This document shows, piece by piece, positions 1 through 12,000 of a stretch of DNA of 64,000 nt (positions are counted from its first letter, which is position 1; each line of letters begins with the position of its first letter). The notes under the pieces are model-generated. The model did not search any database and was not told where the DNA came from. It was given only the letters and a program-made list of their open reading frames with translations. Where the stretch lies: positions 5,821,021 through 5,885,020 of the forward strand of contig NC_081541.1 in the NCBI RefSeq assembly GCF_901000735.1, in the 5' to 3' direction. A program made the translations under genes and the position numbers. Origin of the DNA: Corylus avellana (taxonomy: Eukaryota; Streptophyta; Magnoliopsida; Fagales; Betulaceae).

Positions 1-445
1 TATTAATCCCATCTACCCAAAAGATTCCAATTCTGTAAGTAGATTTTCCTGAAAACCTTTTTACTCCTTCCTGGGACTTTTGGCTCCCACTACGATATTA
101 CTTGCCACGACAGTTAACCATAACCGCTGATTTTTTTATTGTTGTAGTAACGGTAGCTTTTCATATATATTGTCAATAGTAAAAATATAGAAAAAGGGCA
201 CAAAGCCAATTTTACGTGTAAAGGAACATCTGAGAATTAAAGGCTATGAGTTTAGTTCCGGCAGGATGATCTTGTGGTGGCTTTTCTCATTGATTATGTG
301 AAAAGAAAGCCTGGATCTACATAAGAACACTTATTACATATCAGCAGCACCAAACTTTGAACACAGATTCAAATTAACGATATTCAAATTTGGAAAATAA
401 TTAAGATCCAAAACATTTACATTTTCTCCAAATGAAGCTTTCTCA

Positions 446-1036
446 TCAAACAGTTGTGGGTTGAAGATGATGCTTGGGATGATGAATTTGTTGAAGCTGT
501 AGAGTTTTCAGGGCTACCCCACCAGATCTCCTCTTCCAAAGATTTTCCCCTTCCCCTGTTTCAGGCTTTTGCACCCGCTTGATCACCGGCAGAGGAGGAT
601 CCATATCAACGATGCTGACAGAAACACAGCTGTCACTGCCATGGTGATTTCTCTTCGGCTCGCCTCCGATATTCTCGTTCACTTGTCTCCCGCTTCGACA
701 GCTGGCGGTAGTGGGTGTGGCTAGATTTCTGCTGGAGAAGAGTTTCTTGAGCTTGGAGTACTTAACAACAGTGTTGTGATTGTTGTAGTTGTTGTTGTTG
801 TTGTTATTAGTATTATGTTTGGTCGGGAAGCCAACTACTTTGTTGTTCCTCTTGACCTGGCCCATGCAACCTATTCTCGGCGACAAAGGGTCGCCGGAGA
901 AGGACGCCGTCCGGTCTTCCCATCTCGGAAGCACCACATCTTTGATAGACGTCCTTGAACAAAACATGGGCAAAAATGTAGTTCTTGGATAGAGATGCAG
1001 ATTCTGTTGGTTGAAGCGATTGTACTCATTACCCAT
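446..1036 (-). CDS. Syringolide-induced protein 14-1-1-like, single exon
   Basis: Single-exon ORF of 196 aa. The open frame continues upstream to 1078, but its first codon there is GTG; the first ATG (1034-1036) gives MGNEYNRFNQQ, which I take as the start. The conserved core is FCSRTSIKDVVLPRWEDRTA followed by SFSGDPLSPRIGCMGQVKR, which I recall from plant proteins named after soybean syringolide-induced protein 14-1-1; their biochemical role is not known to me. A short Asn run is encoded by a GTT/ATT repeat at about 786-812. The C-terminus is basic and His/Gln-rich. No signal peptide or membrane segment is visible. The leader carries a (TC)n tract on the coding strand (1081-1112), a common plant leader or core-promoter feature. 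The coding call is firm; the family name is from memory of the core motif. Confidence 0.75.
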   Translation of the reverse strand: MGNEYNRFNQQNLHLYPRTTFLPMFCSRTSIKDVVLPRWEDRTASFSGDPLSPRIGCMGQVKRNNKVVGFPTKHNTNNNNNNNYNNHNTVVKYSKLKKLFSSRNLATPTTASCRSGRQVNENIGGEPKRNHHGSDSCVSVSIVDMDPPLPVIKRVQKPETGEGENLWKRRSGGVALKTLQLQQIHHPKHHLQPTTV

Positions 1037-1074
1037 GTTTTTTCCCCCTGCCTCCTCTGTTTTCCCCAGCACAG

Positions 1075-1078
<4 letters not shown>

Positions 1079-1113
<35 letters not shown>
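1079..1113. repeat. (GA)n microsatellite in the leader of the first gene
   Basis: About sixteen GA units just upstream of the 446-1036 gene. On its coding strand this reads (CT)n, a frequent plant 5'-leader or core-promoter element, and it is likely length-polymorphic. Confidence 0.9.
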
Positions 1114-1114
<1 letters not shown>

Positions 1115-2713
1115 GATGGGATGTCAATGAGAAGAAGAGGGCATTGAATGTTTCCCCAAGTTGATTAGAGAGAGTGTTGAGAAAATGTCAAATATGAACA
1201 AAGCGATGTGTACTTTTAGGCAACAATGAGGTAACCCTTTTATCTCCTCTGTTTACTCAGTCCTCTTTTAAGTACAAACCCAAAGCCCAAAACCAAAAGA
1301 AAACGACGAAGAGTGTGTTTGGTGAAAGACTAATCTCAAAGGGACCATTATTTTGGTGACTTTTGGAGTGCGTTAATGGAAGAAAAGCCTTTTGTTTTTT
1401 TCACTTTTGGCAAGTAAAAATTGGAAGAAAAGCTGCTGGTTACGATAATTAAGGGAGGGGTCAGGCTTGCACATTCAACAAAAGTGTAGCCAATTGATTC
1501 ATCCCAAGTTCACACGCTACTTGTTTTAAATCATATGCTGACCCCTCTCTTTGTCTCCTTGGCTCTCCTCTTAGTTTTTCATCCCATCCTATCCAACCTT
1601 TTTATTTTTTACATTATCAAATTTATTATGGATTCATATTTTTGAAAGGTCAAAGCAAGGGTGAGAGATGAAGCCTAATTTTAATGAGAGTCCAAATTAG
1701 GAGAGATTATGACCCTTGACACCTTTACCCCATTTCGTCCCTAGTAGGGTTGTGCACCGTTTTATACGGTCAGAGATTTAGATGAAATTTGTTATTGTCT
1801 TTGTCCTAGCGGAAAACTATTTTTAATATTTGCCCTATATTCTAAGGCAAGTGGTATCCACCCGTATCCACCACGTGGAAGGGCGTATATTTGTAAGTAT
1901 TTGCCCACCTCATCCGCTGCATAATGAGCTTTGAGCTTATGGGCCTATAGACTATACAAGCTAAAATATTTAAAACTTATCTCAGGAAATTTTTTTTTTA
2001 AAAAAAAAAAAGTTGAAGGATATAAATTTTCTCCAAATTAGATAGAAGGAATTTCTTTCAATTCAGCATATAAGACTGTCATATGTTTTTCATATGCTCA
2101 ATAAGCATACAGAAATTTTATAGACTAAGTTTAAAAAAAAAAAAAAAAATCAAATTCAATAATTGGAAGGAAATTTTTGTCCAAAGTTAATTTTACTTTT
2201 CTTCCTTGTGTTTTAAAATCATTGCCTATTGTCCTCGTCCAAACTCATCTTACTATTTCCTGCTTATCTGCAGAAATTTCCGTATTTTTTGGGTAGTAAT
2301 TGTAGAAAACCCTAATCCTTGAATTTGATTAAAAAAAAAGGAGTCAAAGGGTTCAAGAGATGACAATAATTAATGGGAACACGTATTATTAGGTGGGATC
2401 AGGTTTGCCTAGAAGCAATTAATCCACGGATTCATTATTATTATATTGTATATCATGGATCACTGTAAACTCATCAACAATATTGAAAGCTTTTCATTTT
2501 CCTGCTCACCTCATCCACCTTATCATTCAACGTGCGGCTTCTCTTCATGTGGAAAAATGTGACAATTAGGCGTGACACTAAAAATTATTTTAATCAAAAA
2601 ATATATATGCTTAAGAATTTAAGTGTGTATTATATATATTTGTCTTTTGTATGTTTATTTAAATTTATAAACAAGTCAATGGAAGATGAAAATAAATACC
2701 AAAATTTGTAAAC
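1114..2713. other. Intergenic, no gene seen
   Basis: Probable promoter side of the 446-1036 gene followed by AT-rich spacer with A/T runs (1989-2011, 2131-2149). No coding frame of note and no recognisable mobile element. Confidence 0.6.
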
Positions 2714-2716
2714 TTA

Positions 2717-2963
2717 GAGCATTCTTATTTGGCTAGCCAAATATTATTTTAACCAACCAAGATATTAAAATGAGAGCAAAAAGAGCTGCATCAGAGTCAA
2801 TAATTTGAAGAAACATTTGGTAAGTTACTACAGTAAAAAGTAAATAACTAAAATAGAGAATCAAACGTAGATGCTTTGAAAAATTTGGTAGCTAAAGTAG
2901 AATTTTTTTTTTTTTTCTTTTTCTGAAAACTAAAATGAAGTGCTAAGCTGGATTTTAATACTC
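2717..2963. mobile_element. MITE, PIF/Harbinger-like (degenerate)
   Basis: Imperfect terminal inverted repeats: the left end begins GAGCATTCTTATTTGGCTAG and the right end, reverse-complemented, begins GAGTATTAAAATCCAGCTTA (about 12 of 20 match). Left flank is TTA (2714-2716), right flank TAA (2964-2966), so the 3-bp target duplication is not exact. It abuts the next MITE, and the right-hand TAA is shared with it. Confidence 0.5.
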
Positions 2964-2966
2964 TAA

Positions 2967-3227
2967 GAGCCTTTTTGAGATTGCGTTTGAAAGATAGAGT
3001 TTTTAAGTTAAAATGAGCTTTTCAACAAAAGTTTCATTTTGAAGCTTTTGCTAAAAGTTTTTTTTTTTAAATTTTTTAATTTTTTATTATCATTTTTAGG
3101 TTTTTTGGACCCTTAAAAGTGTTTTTAATTAATTTTACCAAACGAGTACTTTTTTTTTTTTAAAAAACGGACTTTTTGAGTGTTAAAAGCACTTTTAAGC
3201 CCCTAAAAAACAATTTCAAATAGGCTC
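2967..3227. mobile_element. MITE, PIF/Harbinger-like, TSD TAA
   Basis: Begins GAGCCTTTTTGAGATTGCGT and ends with the inverse pattern finishing AGGCTC. Flanked by TAA on both sides (2964-2966 and 3228-3230), the TWA target duplication of PIF/Harbinger elements. It belongs to the same family as the element at 11721-11951, sharing the ends and the internal motif CCAAACGAGTACTTTTT. Confidence 0.8.
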
Positions 3228-3230
3228 TAA

Positions 3231-3776
3231 GTCTAACTCATGTGACCATGTCATAATTTCTTGTCAAATATTCTATTTTTAATGTTTTTTAGTTTATTAT
3301 TATTTTTAAAAAAAATGTTTTGACTTGGCATAAAAATGAAAGTAATTGGAAGTGTTTTATAAGTACTTTGTATTTTAAATTATTTGTTAATATTCTTTTT
3401 TTTAAAAAAAGGTGTTATGAAACTTACCCTAATATCGTAATGTGCAAGTTAGTCAATGGAATGTTACTTGTAACATCTCTGATAGCAACATACTTTTGTT
3501 GTTTTCTAATTGTTGTTTGCCCATAATTTATATATATTTTTAAAAAATAACAATTTCTTCCTATATATTCACACCCATTTAATAGAGAAAATGGAGCAAT
3601 ATTTGACATGAAAATTCTAATCAAACCCCTGCCGTCAACCGACGGTGACGTGCCCAGCGTGTGGGCCACATGCAATACAATTGGACGGAGTTGCCACCGT
3701 CGCCCGTATTCTACGTTAAAACATTTGGTCTGACTTTCATGCAGCTTCCAATCCCCTAGTCTTTTCACACATCTAA
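3231..3776. other. Intergenic, no gene seen
   Basis: AT-rich spacer. Overlapping frames at 3320-3526 and 3424-3768 show no family resemblance and no coding bias, and I do not call them. Confidence 0.5.
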
Positions 3777-4114
3777 GGGCATTCTCATAGCTTTTTCGTT
3801 ATTTTCTCTATATTTAAAGATTTAATTTTTTTTTTATATGTTAAAATACACCTCAATAAATTTTTTTTTAATTATTTTTTATATTATTAAAATATTTATT
3901 TATTTATTTTTAATTATATTATATATATATGAGAGGAGAAATGAGAGATAAACGTTTTTTTTTGTTTTTTTGATTTTTTAATAATTATAAGGATTGCAGT
4001 AATGGAACCTTATACTTTGGGTTCTATTGTAGCGATCTTCATGGTTGAAGCTCATTTAAGGAGTATGCTATAGGATTTTTTTTGCAATTTTCCTGGAGTC
4101 TGCTGAGAATGCTC
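3777..4114. mobile_element. MITE, PIF/Harbinger-like, TSD TAA
   Basis: Terminal inverted repeats GGGCATTCTCATAG (left) and GAGCATTCTCAGCAG (right end reverse-complemented). Direct TAA on both sides (3774-3776 and 4115-4117). AT-rich interior, no coding capacity. Confidence 0.75.
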
Positions 4115-5764
4115 TAACCTATCAATTTTTTTTTTTTTAAATCTAATCACAAAATCCATCTTCTAAATAATATTCTTTTGGGTAATACTTTTAAAATTAT
4201 TTTAATTTGTTGTATTAAATTGATATTTATCTTTAAAATTCTTTTAATTTATACATTTTTAAAAATACATGTAAGAATTCCTTGCTTTAATAATGCTAGT
4301 AAGAATCACATGGAAAAAGTTTAATTGTCCATCTCTTTTACTTACATAGAAATAAAAAATAAAAAATTATTACCTGGTCTAAGATACACTTTTTACCTAT
4401 TTCAAATTTTAAAATAAGTGGTGATTTAACACATGCAATTGAGCTTTTAAGCTTTACTTACTCGGAAATTATAAAATAATAATAATAATTTTGTTTATAT
4501 ATTCCAGGTGTACAGCTTTGATAAGTTCCACGTTGTAAGGGGATCCATGGAAATTTCAAATATCGGTGAAGATAAGTGTCGCGGGGATTTTTTGAATTAA
4601 TATATAAGTTGGTAAGATTAGGGGACCGACCACATGCACATCACATGATAGGAAAAATGGAAATGATCAAATGAAGGGTGATGTATGCATGCATCTCTCG
4701 CCCCCGACATGGCATACATGTAAGCACGTGGGAGGCACGTGAAAGGTACATTTTGTCATCTTTTCTTTTATATTTTTCTCGCTAGTGCCTTCCTTCCTTG
4801 GCCAAAGACGACTAAGCTATAAAATGACAAAGGTATGCTTAGCAATATAGGACCATTGACCTTCCAACTGGAAAATTCACTTTCATTTCATCAATTTATG
4901 GGTGCATTTTCTTTATTTATAATAGGGAAAATAGTACTTTGTGTTTATGAAAATATTAAAATAATCATATTTTATTGGAAGACTATAATTTTTTTTTTTT
5001 TTTTGAGAAATATACACCAGATTTTAGATTTTCTCAAGTACGAAATATTTTACCCTTTTTATTTTAAAATACAAAAAAAAAAAAAAAGGTAAATAGTCTT
5101 ATTTAATTGTTAGTTTTAGTTATGATATTACTTTTATTGTTTGTTTATTATCTTGTTATAATTATTATAATCCTATCAGTATTAGTTTCATTGTTATTAA
5201 TATTATCATCCAAAATCACCAGTAATATTTTCAATGCTGTTTATAAGTATTATCGTTAATAATCTCCTATCACTATCATTATCACTATCATTACCATTAT
5301 CATTGGTACGAACGGAGTCAAAATTTCTCATTGAGGTACCAAATTTTGAATGAAGGACCGAGCTTAATTTTGATAGTAGTCAAACTTAAATTTTAAGTTT
5401 AAAATAATTTCAAAACAGCTCAGCCCTTATGGTTTCGTCCCTAGTTATTAGTGTAAACCATTACATGACTATTTCTTATTTAGGACAATCCAAGGTTTAT
5501 ACTAAAACTCGTTACATAGTATGATAATGGACGATTATTCCCTAGGAAATGTTATTAGCAATGAGTTCTCTTCCTTCCAAATTCTATAATTTAGAGTAAT
5601 ATGGAGATTAAGGTGGCCTACGACCGGAGGGATACCTATAGAAGGAGAAAGATCCAAGTTCAATTAGTTGCTCTTGTTGGTGCATGCAATATGAACAGTT
5701 AATTACAATTGATCCGATTTGAGTCCTAAGGAAGCTTTTGTAAAGAGAAAAATAGCCTATTATT
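4115..5764. other. Intergenic, no gene seen
   Basis: AT-rich spacer with long homopolymer runs (4989-5004, 5073-5087) and TTAT/ATCACT-rich low-complexity sequence near 5110-5310. No supported gene. Confidence 0.5.
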
Positions 5765-6037
5765 AACCCCAAGGGTTGGCCTGATGGTCGAAAGCCTGGG
5801 ATCCTGAGTTTGCTCCTCAGTGATCTTAGGTTCGAAACCTAATAGGTGTTACCTGCTCTTGGGCCAGCTATCCTATTTGAAGGCCTGCAACTCAACATTC
5901 AATGCTCTGAGTGGTGCGGAGTATTGGATCGAGAATTAGTCTGAAAGATTCTGGTTGGGCCTCTATACTCGATCAGTACCCCAACTTGGTGGGGTTAGCA
6001 CGAGGTACTGTCTGGCTATAGGTAAAATTGGGAAACC

Positions 6038-6074
<37 letters not shown>

Positions 6075-6075
6075 G
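5765..6075 (+). mobile_element. tRNA-derived SINE with poly(A) tail and 10-bp TSD
   Basis: The head holds RNA polymerase III promoter boxes: an A box (TGGCCTGATGG, near 5776) and a B box (GGTTCGAAACC, near 5830), spaced as in a tRNA. A tRNA-unrelated body follows, then an A-tract of roughly 29 nt (6042-6071). The element is bracketed by the direct repeat GCCTATTATT (5755-5764 and 6076-6085), the expected target-site duplication. The intact tail and exact duplication suggest fairly recent insertion. Family name unknown. Confidence 0.88.
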
Positions 6076-6085
6076 GCCTATTATT

Positions 6086-8746
6086 GCATGCAAGGAGAAG
6101 GTATGTAGGGAAGAACATATGTGGTTGTCTTTGACCCAAATCTCCAAGGTAGGTCTACATTCATATTATTTAAAGGTTCTTGCCTCTTGGACTCAAAAGA
6201 ATTATTGAAAGGTTCATTGTTGTTATAATTTATTTTTTATTTTTGAAACTAAAAGGTTAATTGTTAATAGAAACGTTGTCCAAAAAGATGTAGTGGTTGT
6301 AAAGCATGAGATACGGAGGGTGATTCGCCGCTTGTTGGTCTGTCCAGGCTCCAGCTATATAGACTAGAGAGGCCAAACAAGTCAAAATAAGATGACCCAT
6401 AATATCCTCAATATCCACATCAATCCATGGAAAAATTGTGGAAATTTCCAGAAAATTACTGGATATATATATATATCCATGAATCGCAATCCTCTATAAT
6501 TGCGGATGCTTGAAATTCTCCTTGTCTTGGGAATCGGGCAGAAAGATACTAGAGAGTTCTCATGATGAAGTGAATAAATTATTCAGTCTCTAGAATTTTC
6601 CCTGTTCAACACACTGACAAATCATTGTAGGGGATCCAATCCTAAATGCATGGCGCAAGTTTTAGAGATATTGCATGGCCTGTAATCCCCTTTTTCTGAA
6701 CCGTTCATTTGAAATGAAAGAGCTTTTTCGTGTCTATTGGAGTGATTCAGCCTCTCTCGATTGAACATTTTGAGTGGCCGAACTATTTCCTTGGCAACCA
6801 CTAGTCGTAACGGTCACCACTTCTTTTGCTTCTTAGTATTTGTTTTTACTTTGCTGTCCTGACCTGAAGTGTTATTTGAAATGAATGATATTGCAGCCCC
6901 GTGCAAGAGCTAACGAATTGCATATATATATATGATCTGAATCAAAAGTTTTGGTGTGTTTGCAGGTTGTCCTTGTCTTAACATTCACTAGAACATTCAT
7001 ATCACCTGTATTTTGTTTGGAAAGAACAGTGAAAAAGTGTCAAATCATTATTAAAAGAATGAAGAATGAAGCCTATGCGAATAATTTAAACGGAAGGAGA
7101 CAAACAAGGCAATGGGATCCGGATCCCTTCTCATTACTCAAAAATATAAAATTTTCATATTACAAATCCCAGCCGTCAGTTGCATCGAAGGTCTAAACTA
7201 TACCTTCCCCCTATGGTCGTCACCAAAGAGAACACTAAGCGATGAAATAGGTAGCACCTTAGTTCTTCGTGTTGCAGGAAAAGCTTTTGACCCTGGTCTC
7301 AATATAGAAATGGAATGTGAGATATTTGTTGCTTGGAAATTCACAAACCTCTCTAATGGGGTTGAATACTTCTCCAACAAAGAAACACTATCCCAAGTGC
7401 ATCATTCCTTGCGCCAAGGAATCAGAAGCAACTTGTTCGGTTTTTTTATCGGTTAACGAATTTTGAATTTTATTTATTTATTTTTTATTTTTATTGTGGT
7501 TGTCCTTTTTGTCTGTATTCTAGAAATTTATTTTTTCCTTTTCATTTATAAAACATATGCTTTATTGATTATGTAGTTACAAGAAAATTAATAAATCTTA
7601 ACATAAAATCTTGTAACCGACTAACTGATTAATCGAAAAGGCCAAAACTATTCTTTGTCAGCATAAAGTCGGTTAATTAACTGACTTTCACAAATCAGTA
7701 AGCGAAAATGCCCATACTCACACCAACCACACCGATACTCACCTCTTATCTACACATGGTTTGATAAAAGTCAAATGACCAACATGTAATTCAGAAAGTT
7801 ATAATTTATTTATTTTAGGTCTAATTCAAAAAATTTAGTAGACTGTTATACAACTGAAATGATGTGGTAATAGTAAAGATTAGCTTCTGACTTTTTTTAA
7901 GTGCTCATATTCACAACCATTCCAGTTATATAAGTATATAACAGTCTTATAACAATATAATAAAATAGCATTACTCAAAAAAAAAAAAAAAAAAAATTAT
8001 TTGACTCTTAACATCTCTATCATATATATATATATATATAGACAAGAACCAAAACTTTTTTTCAAAAGGCAGCTTTAAGCAGGTAATGAGTCCTAGACTA
8101 TCCTTATCATGGGGTTCCTCCGCTAATTCATGCTTTTAGCGGGCATGTTTCCAACCTAATCTTATTGTTGTGCCTGCTTGGGCTGCAAAAGTCAAATTAA
8201 CGTAATCCCATTAGATTTCTGTTCGGAGGAAGATTTTGATTATTTAAATGAATATATTGAAAAAATAAATAAAGAGACAAGAGTATTATAAAAATTATAT
8301 CGAGCGGTGACAATGAATTGATGGTGTAAATTTCTGGCATAGGTTGTTTTGACGGTAGTGATTCTCGTGATTATAGAAAGTTTGAAATGGAGTTGTAATG
8401 GCAATAGGTCGGAAATTTCTTCGATCCACTCCATTAAATTGACATATGTTTTTAATGTATTTATTCTTTTTTTTCAAACAACATATATCAATTTAATAGA
8501 CTGAGTTAGACATATGTCAATTCAATGGACAAAAATGCCCCCTTTTTTCATATGCCACATGATGGGTTTGCATGATATAGGGCCACCGGCCAAACTGCAC
8601 TGTCCTAATATCTTACATCACCATAGCCATCCTTGTACGGAGGCCTTCAAGGGACCACCCAAAAAGAAGAAAGCCAGAAAAAATCGGACAAAGGGAAACC
8701 TGCCTCCTGGTAGAAGAAAATCAGTTGGCACCTTGGTCAATAATAC
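6086..8746. other. Intergenic, no gene seen
   Basis: AT-rich spacer with short (TA)n tracts (near 6463, 6923, 8025). Frames at 6951-7196 and 7112-7456 lack any family signature and are not called. The segment ends where homology to the second VPS9 unit begins (8747). Confidence 0.5.
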
Positions 8747-9080
8747 AAAAGATATGTTCCATGTTGTTCCTGTATTTTTTTCTTTTTTCTTTTTTCTTTT
8801 TTTTCAATATCAAGGGCTTCAAATATGTAGCTACAAGTACACGTCATTGCATGCTAGGATTGAGGCTTTTCTATGATGTATGCATCTTTCATGGAATGCT
8901 ACGACACTTTCAACCTATATGCTAGATTTCCCTTTTCGGATTTTCCACACTGCTTCCAACCAGAAAGCACCGCAGTCTGTCTCACTTTCACCACACTATG
9001 GGGGGAAGGAGATAGCCTGATGACTGGCCATCTTTTTGAAATTTCAGAACACTTTTAGGAGAAACATTTATAGAGAAACA

Positions 9081-12000
9081 TCATTGAGAAGTCTCATCAT
9101 TTCCCCCACCTTGAGCTACAACTGCTTCACCTTGAGCTACAACTGCTTCATCCTGCGGCAACTTCGATCCAAGATTTTCCTCTTCTAATAGTGAAACTTT
9201 ATTTGAACCATCATCTGTCCTAGTATGCTTTTTTGACTCCTCATTTGGTTCCACAGTACTGCTATCTCCAGGTTCTTCTATATTTTCAACTTGGTGCTGT
9301 TTCTGACTTTCTGAATTGGACAAAGAAAGGGGAGCACCACCCAACCCTTTGGAAAGACAAACATACCTAAGAACCAGTTGTTTGTAATTATTTAGCAGGT
9401 CTTCTACGTCATTAACTGTTAGGTCACCGACATGGGCAAACAAGTATGGATAATCCCGAAAGACTTGGCTCACCATATCCTCCTTCAGAAGCATAATTGC
9501 CCCTTTGTTCTCCAAATCTGAGAGGGATGGAATTTTTGGCATTGATAACTGATCTTTTGCATATGGGGCCTCCTTACTTGTGGATTTTGTTTCAGACGAT
9601 TTTGGCCGTAATATGGAGTCCCTATCCTTAACATGCAAAGACTGATGTTTAGGTTCCACAGATTCGGCTGCATTTCTGTCACTTTGATCAGACTGACCAT
9701 CAAAATCAGTTGAAAGCCCAGAAAGAAGTGCTTGAGCAGATTCTATGTTCTTTTCAAACTCAGTTTCATCCATTGAAAGAGCCTTTGCATCAATGTTAGA
9801 GATGAAAGACTCGGCTGAGAGCATGTTTGTAAAAAAATACGCTGATTCTGCAACTAATCGAGACTGATTCCTGTACCTTTGAATATACAACAGATTTGAG
9901 TGCAGTTGTGGAGGGTTTGCCTGCACGATATCATTCATGTAATCTAGATATAACAATGTAAATGTCACATTTCAAGAGACATTAACCAAAACAAATCATA
10001 CGAAGAATGGAAGCCATTAGTTAGCAAAGCATTATCGATACTAAATCAGGCCTTGTGTCATTACAATAATTAGCACTCCCTCCCTTCCACCTCCTCTCCC
10101 CTGAAAAAGATAGGTGGAAGAGATGCAACCATTTCATGATATCCTGAGACACAAATACATGCATTCTAATGTGATTTAACCCACATGCTAGAATTACTTT
10201 CTACAACTTTTATCTCTCTTTAGTTTTAATTTTTAAATGCATGGCAGATATAAAGAATCCTATTACCAAAAAAATCTGCAAGAAAAGGTACAAGTTACAA
10301 ATCTATATATTTTGCTGGTTTAATGAGTAGTAAAATTCATACATGGAGAAAGTAAACATCAACAACAAGAATTAAAATATATATATATATATATATATAT
10401 AAAATTGACAAATTAGCAATAATAGTACCAATACCACTGAATATCACAACATGGATTGGCTAACTTTTTATCCATTTTTTTAAAATACGGTTTAATTTCT
10501 TAATTGTGGCTTTAGAAAGCATAGAAAACTTTCAAGGACACACACACACACATGCATGCACCAACACATATATATCTATATATAGATATCATATATATTT
10601 AATTTCTTATCCCCATGTTCAAGTCCTACTTTCAAGATTTTACCATTTCCCATGTCAGGAGTCTCTGTACTTCATAGTCAGTAAGCAACAGTAGACAAAG
10701 ATTTTTTTTTCTTTTTTTAATGATTGACAGAGCATAGAAATTTTTTTAAGTACTTATTGAAAAAAATTTAGCCATGAACACAATTACAGATATTGAAACC
10801 AACTCTTAAGATTTTCTTTTCTCTCTCTCTCTTTTTTTTTTTAATAACGCTTAAGATTTCAGGAATAAACCAAGTCATAATGGTATATATAATCTCACCT
10901 TTAGAGTAACATAAATCAGGACAGGAAGAAATTCATCAGCTCCAGGGGGATTCTCATTTGAAGCAATAGAAGCATTATGCAGTAAGTTACTGATAACCTT
11001 GCAACAATTGAGGATACAGACAAGCTTGTCTCTTGGTGCCTTGTACATATTGATCTTCTGCAGTTCTTTTTGTGCAAGCTGCCAATACAAGATTAGAGAT
11101 GCAGGTAAGACTTCAAATGAAAAATATCCCATAAATAAAACCAGTTTCACAACACTCCTCAAGTGTACGTGGAAGTGAACAGGAATAGAAACAATATTGG
11201 TGTTCTTCCAAGGTATCCCACATTTCAAAGTGTGTTCCATCATGCACTTTTGTGAAAACCATCTTGTAACATTGTTTAAAAGTTCTTTGTCTCACGATTT
11301 CAAATTTGTTCTTGACCAGTGAAATGACCTTGTATGTGTAATTCTTGGATAAAGTAAAATACCTAACTTTCACCTCTATGAAGAAAATATACTTTATCTG
11401 CAATGAAGGATTGACTACCCCAGGTAATGGATTCAACAGATTCCTATTCATGACCTGATCAACATGCCTTGTTGCTAAGATTCAGCCAACATGAGAGTCA
11501 AGATATATATTCGGAGCAAGGTTTCATCAAAGAGTCAAAAATGAAAGGATCAATATGAAGCCAGTAATTCTGTTGAATTGGCAATACATGAGACTCGGCA
11601 TGCCAATTGTGGAGTCAACATGATTCCAAATGTTGATAGAAAACACCAATAATAGCAAGTTAGCAATGGAATCATTGTCTCGCTTTGGTACCCGCAAATT
11701 CACATTCCTATTGCTATTTAGAGCATATTTGAGATTGCGTTTGAAAAATAGAACTTTTAAATTAAAAAGAGCTTTTGGGCAAAAGCTTCATTTTTAAGCT
11801 TTTACTAAAAGTACGTTTTGGCCATTTTTAGGCTTTTTGGACCATTAAAAGCGCTTTTAATTTTTTACCAAACGAGTACTTTTTCTTCAAACGGACTTTT
11901 TGAGTGTGAAAATTACTTTTAGGCCCGTCAAACACAATCCCAAACAGGCTCTTAGTGCAATAAGAACGTACAAAATAATTTTATCACATGAATCACACTT

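Noticed and set aside
1037..1078. N-terminal extension of the first gene (14 codons)
   Set aside because: The extension begins with GTG, not ATG; the first ATG is at 1034-1036.
7112..7456. 114-aa plus-strand frame with overlapping frames on both strands
   Set aside because: No domain, no splice context and no counterpart; composition is that of spacer.
9485..9703. 72-aa frame, repeated at 24669-24887
   Set aside because: Out-of-frame shadow of VPS9 exon 5; conserved only because the duplication is young.
11113..11451. 112-aa minus frame, repeated at 26239-26577, looking conserved
   Set aside because: It lies in VPS9 intron 3 just upstream of exon 4. The two duplicates are equally similar in introns, so conservation says nothing about coding.
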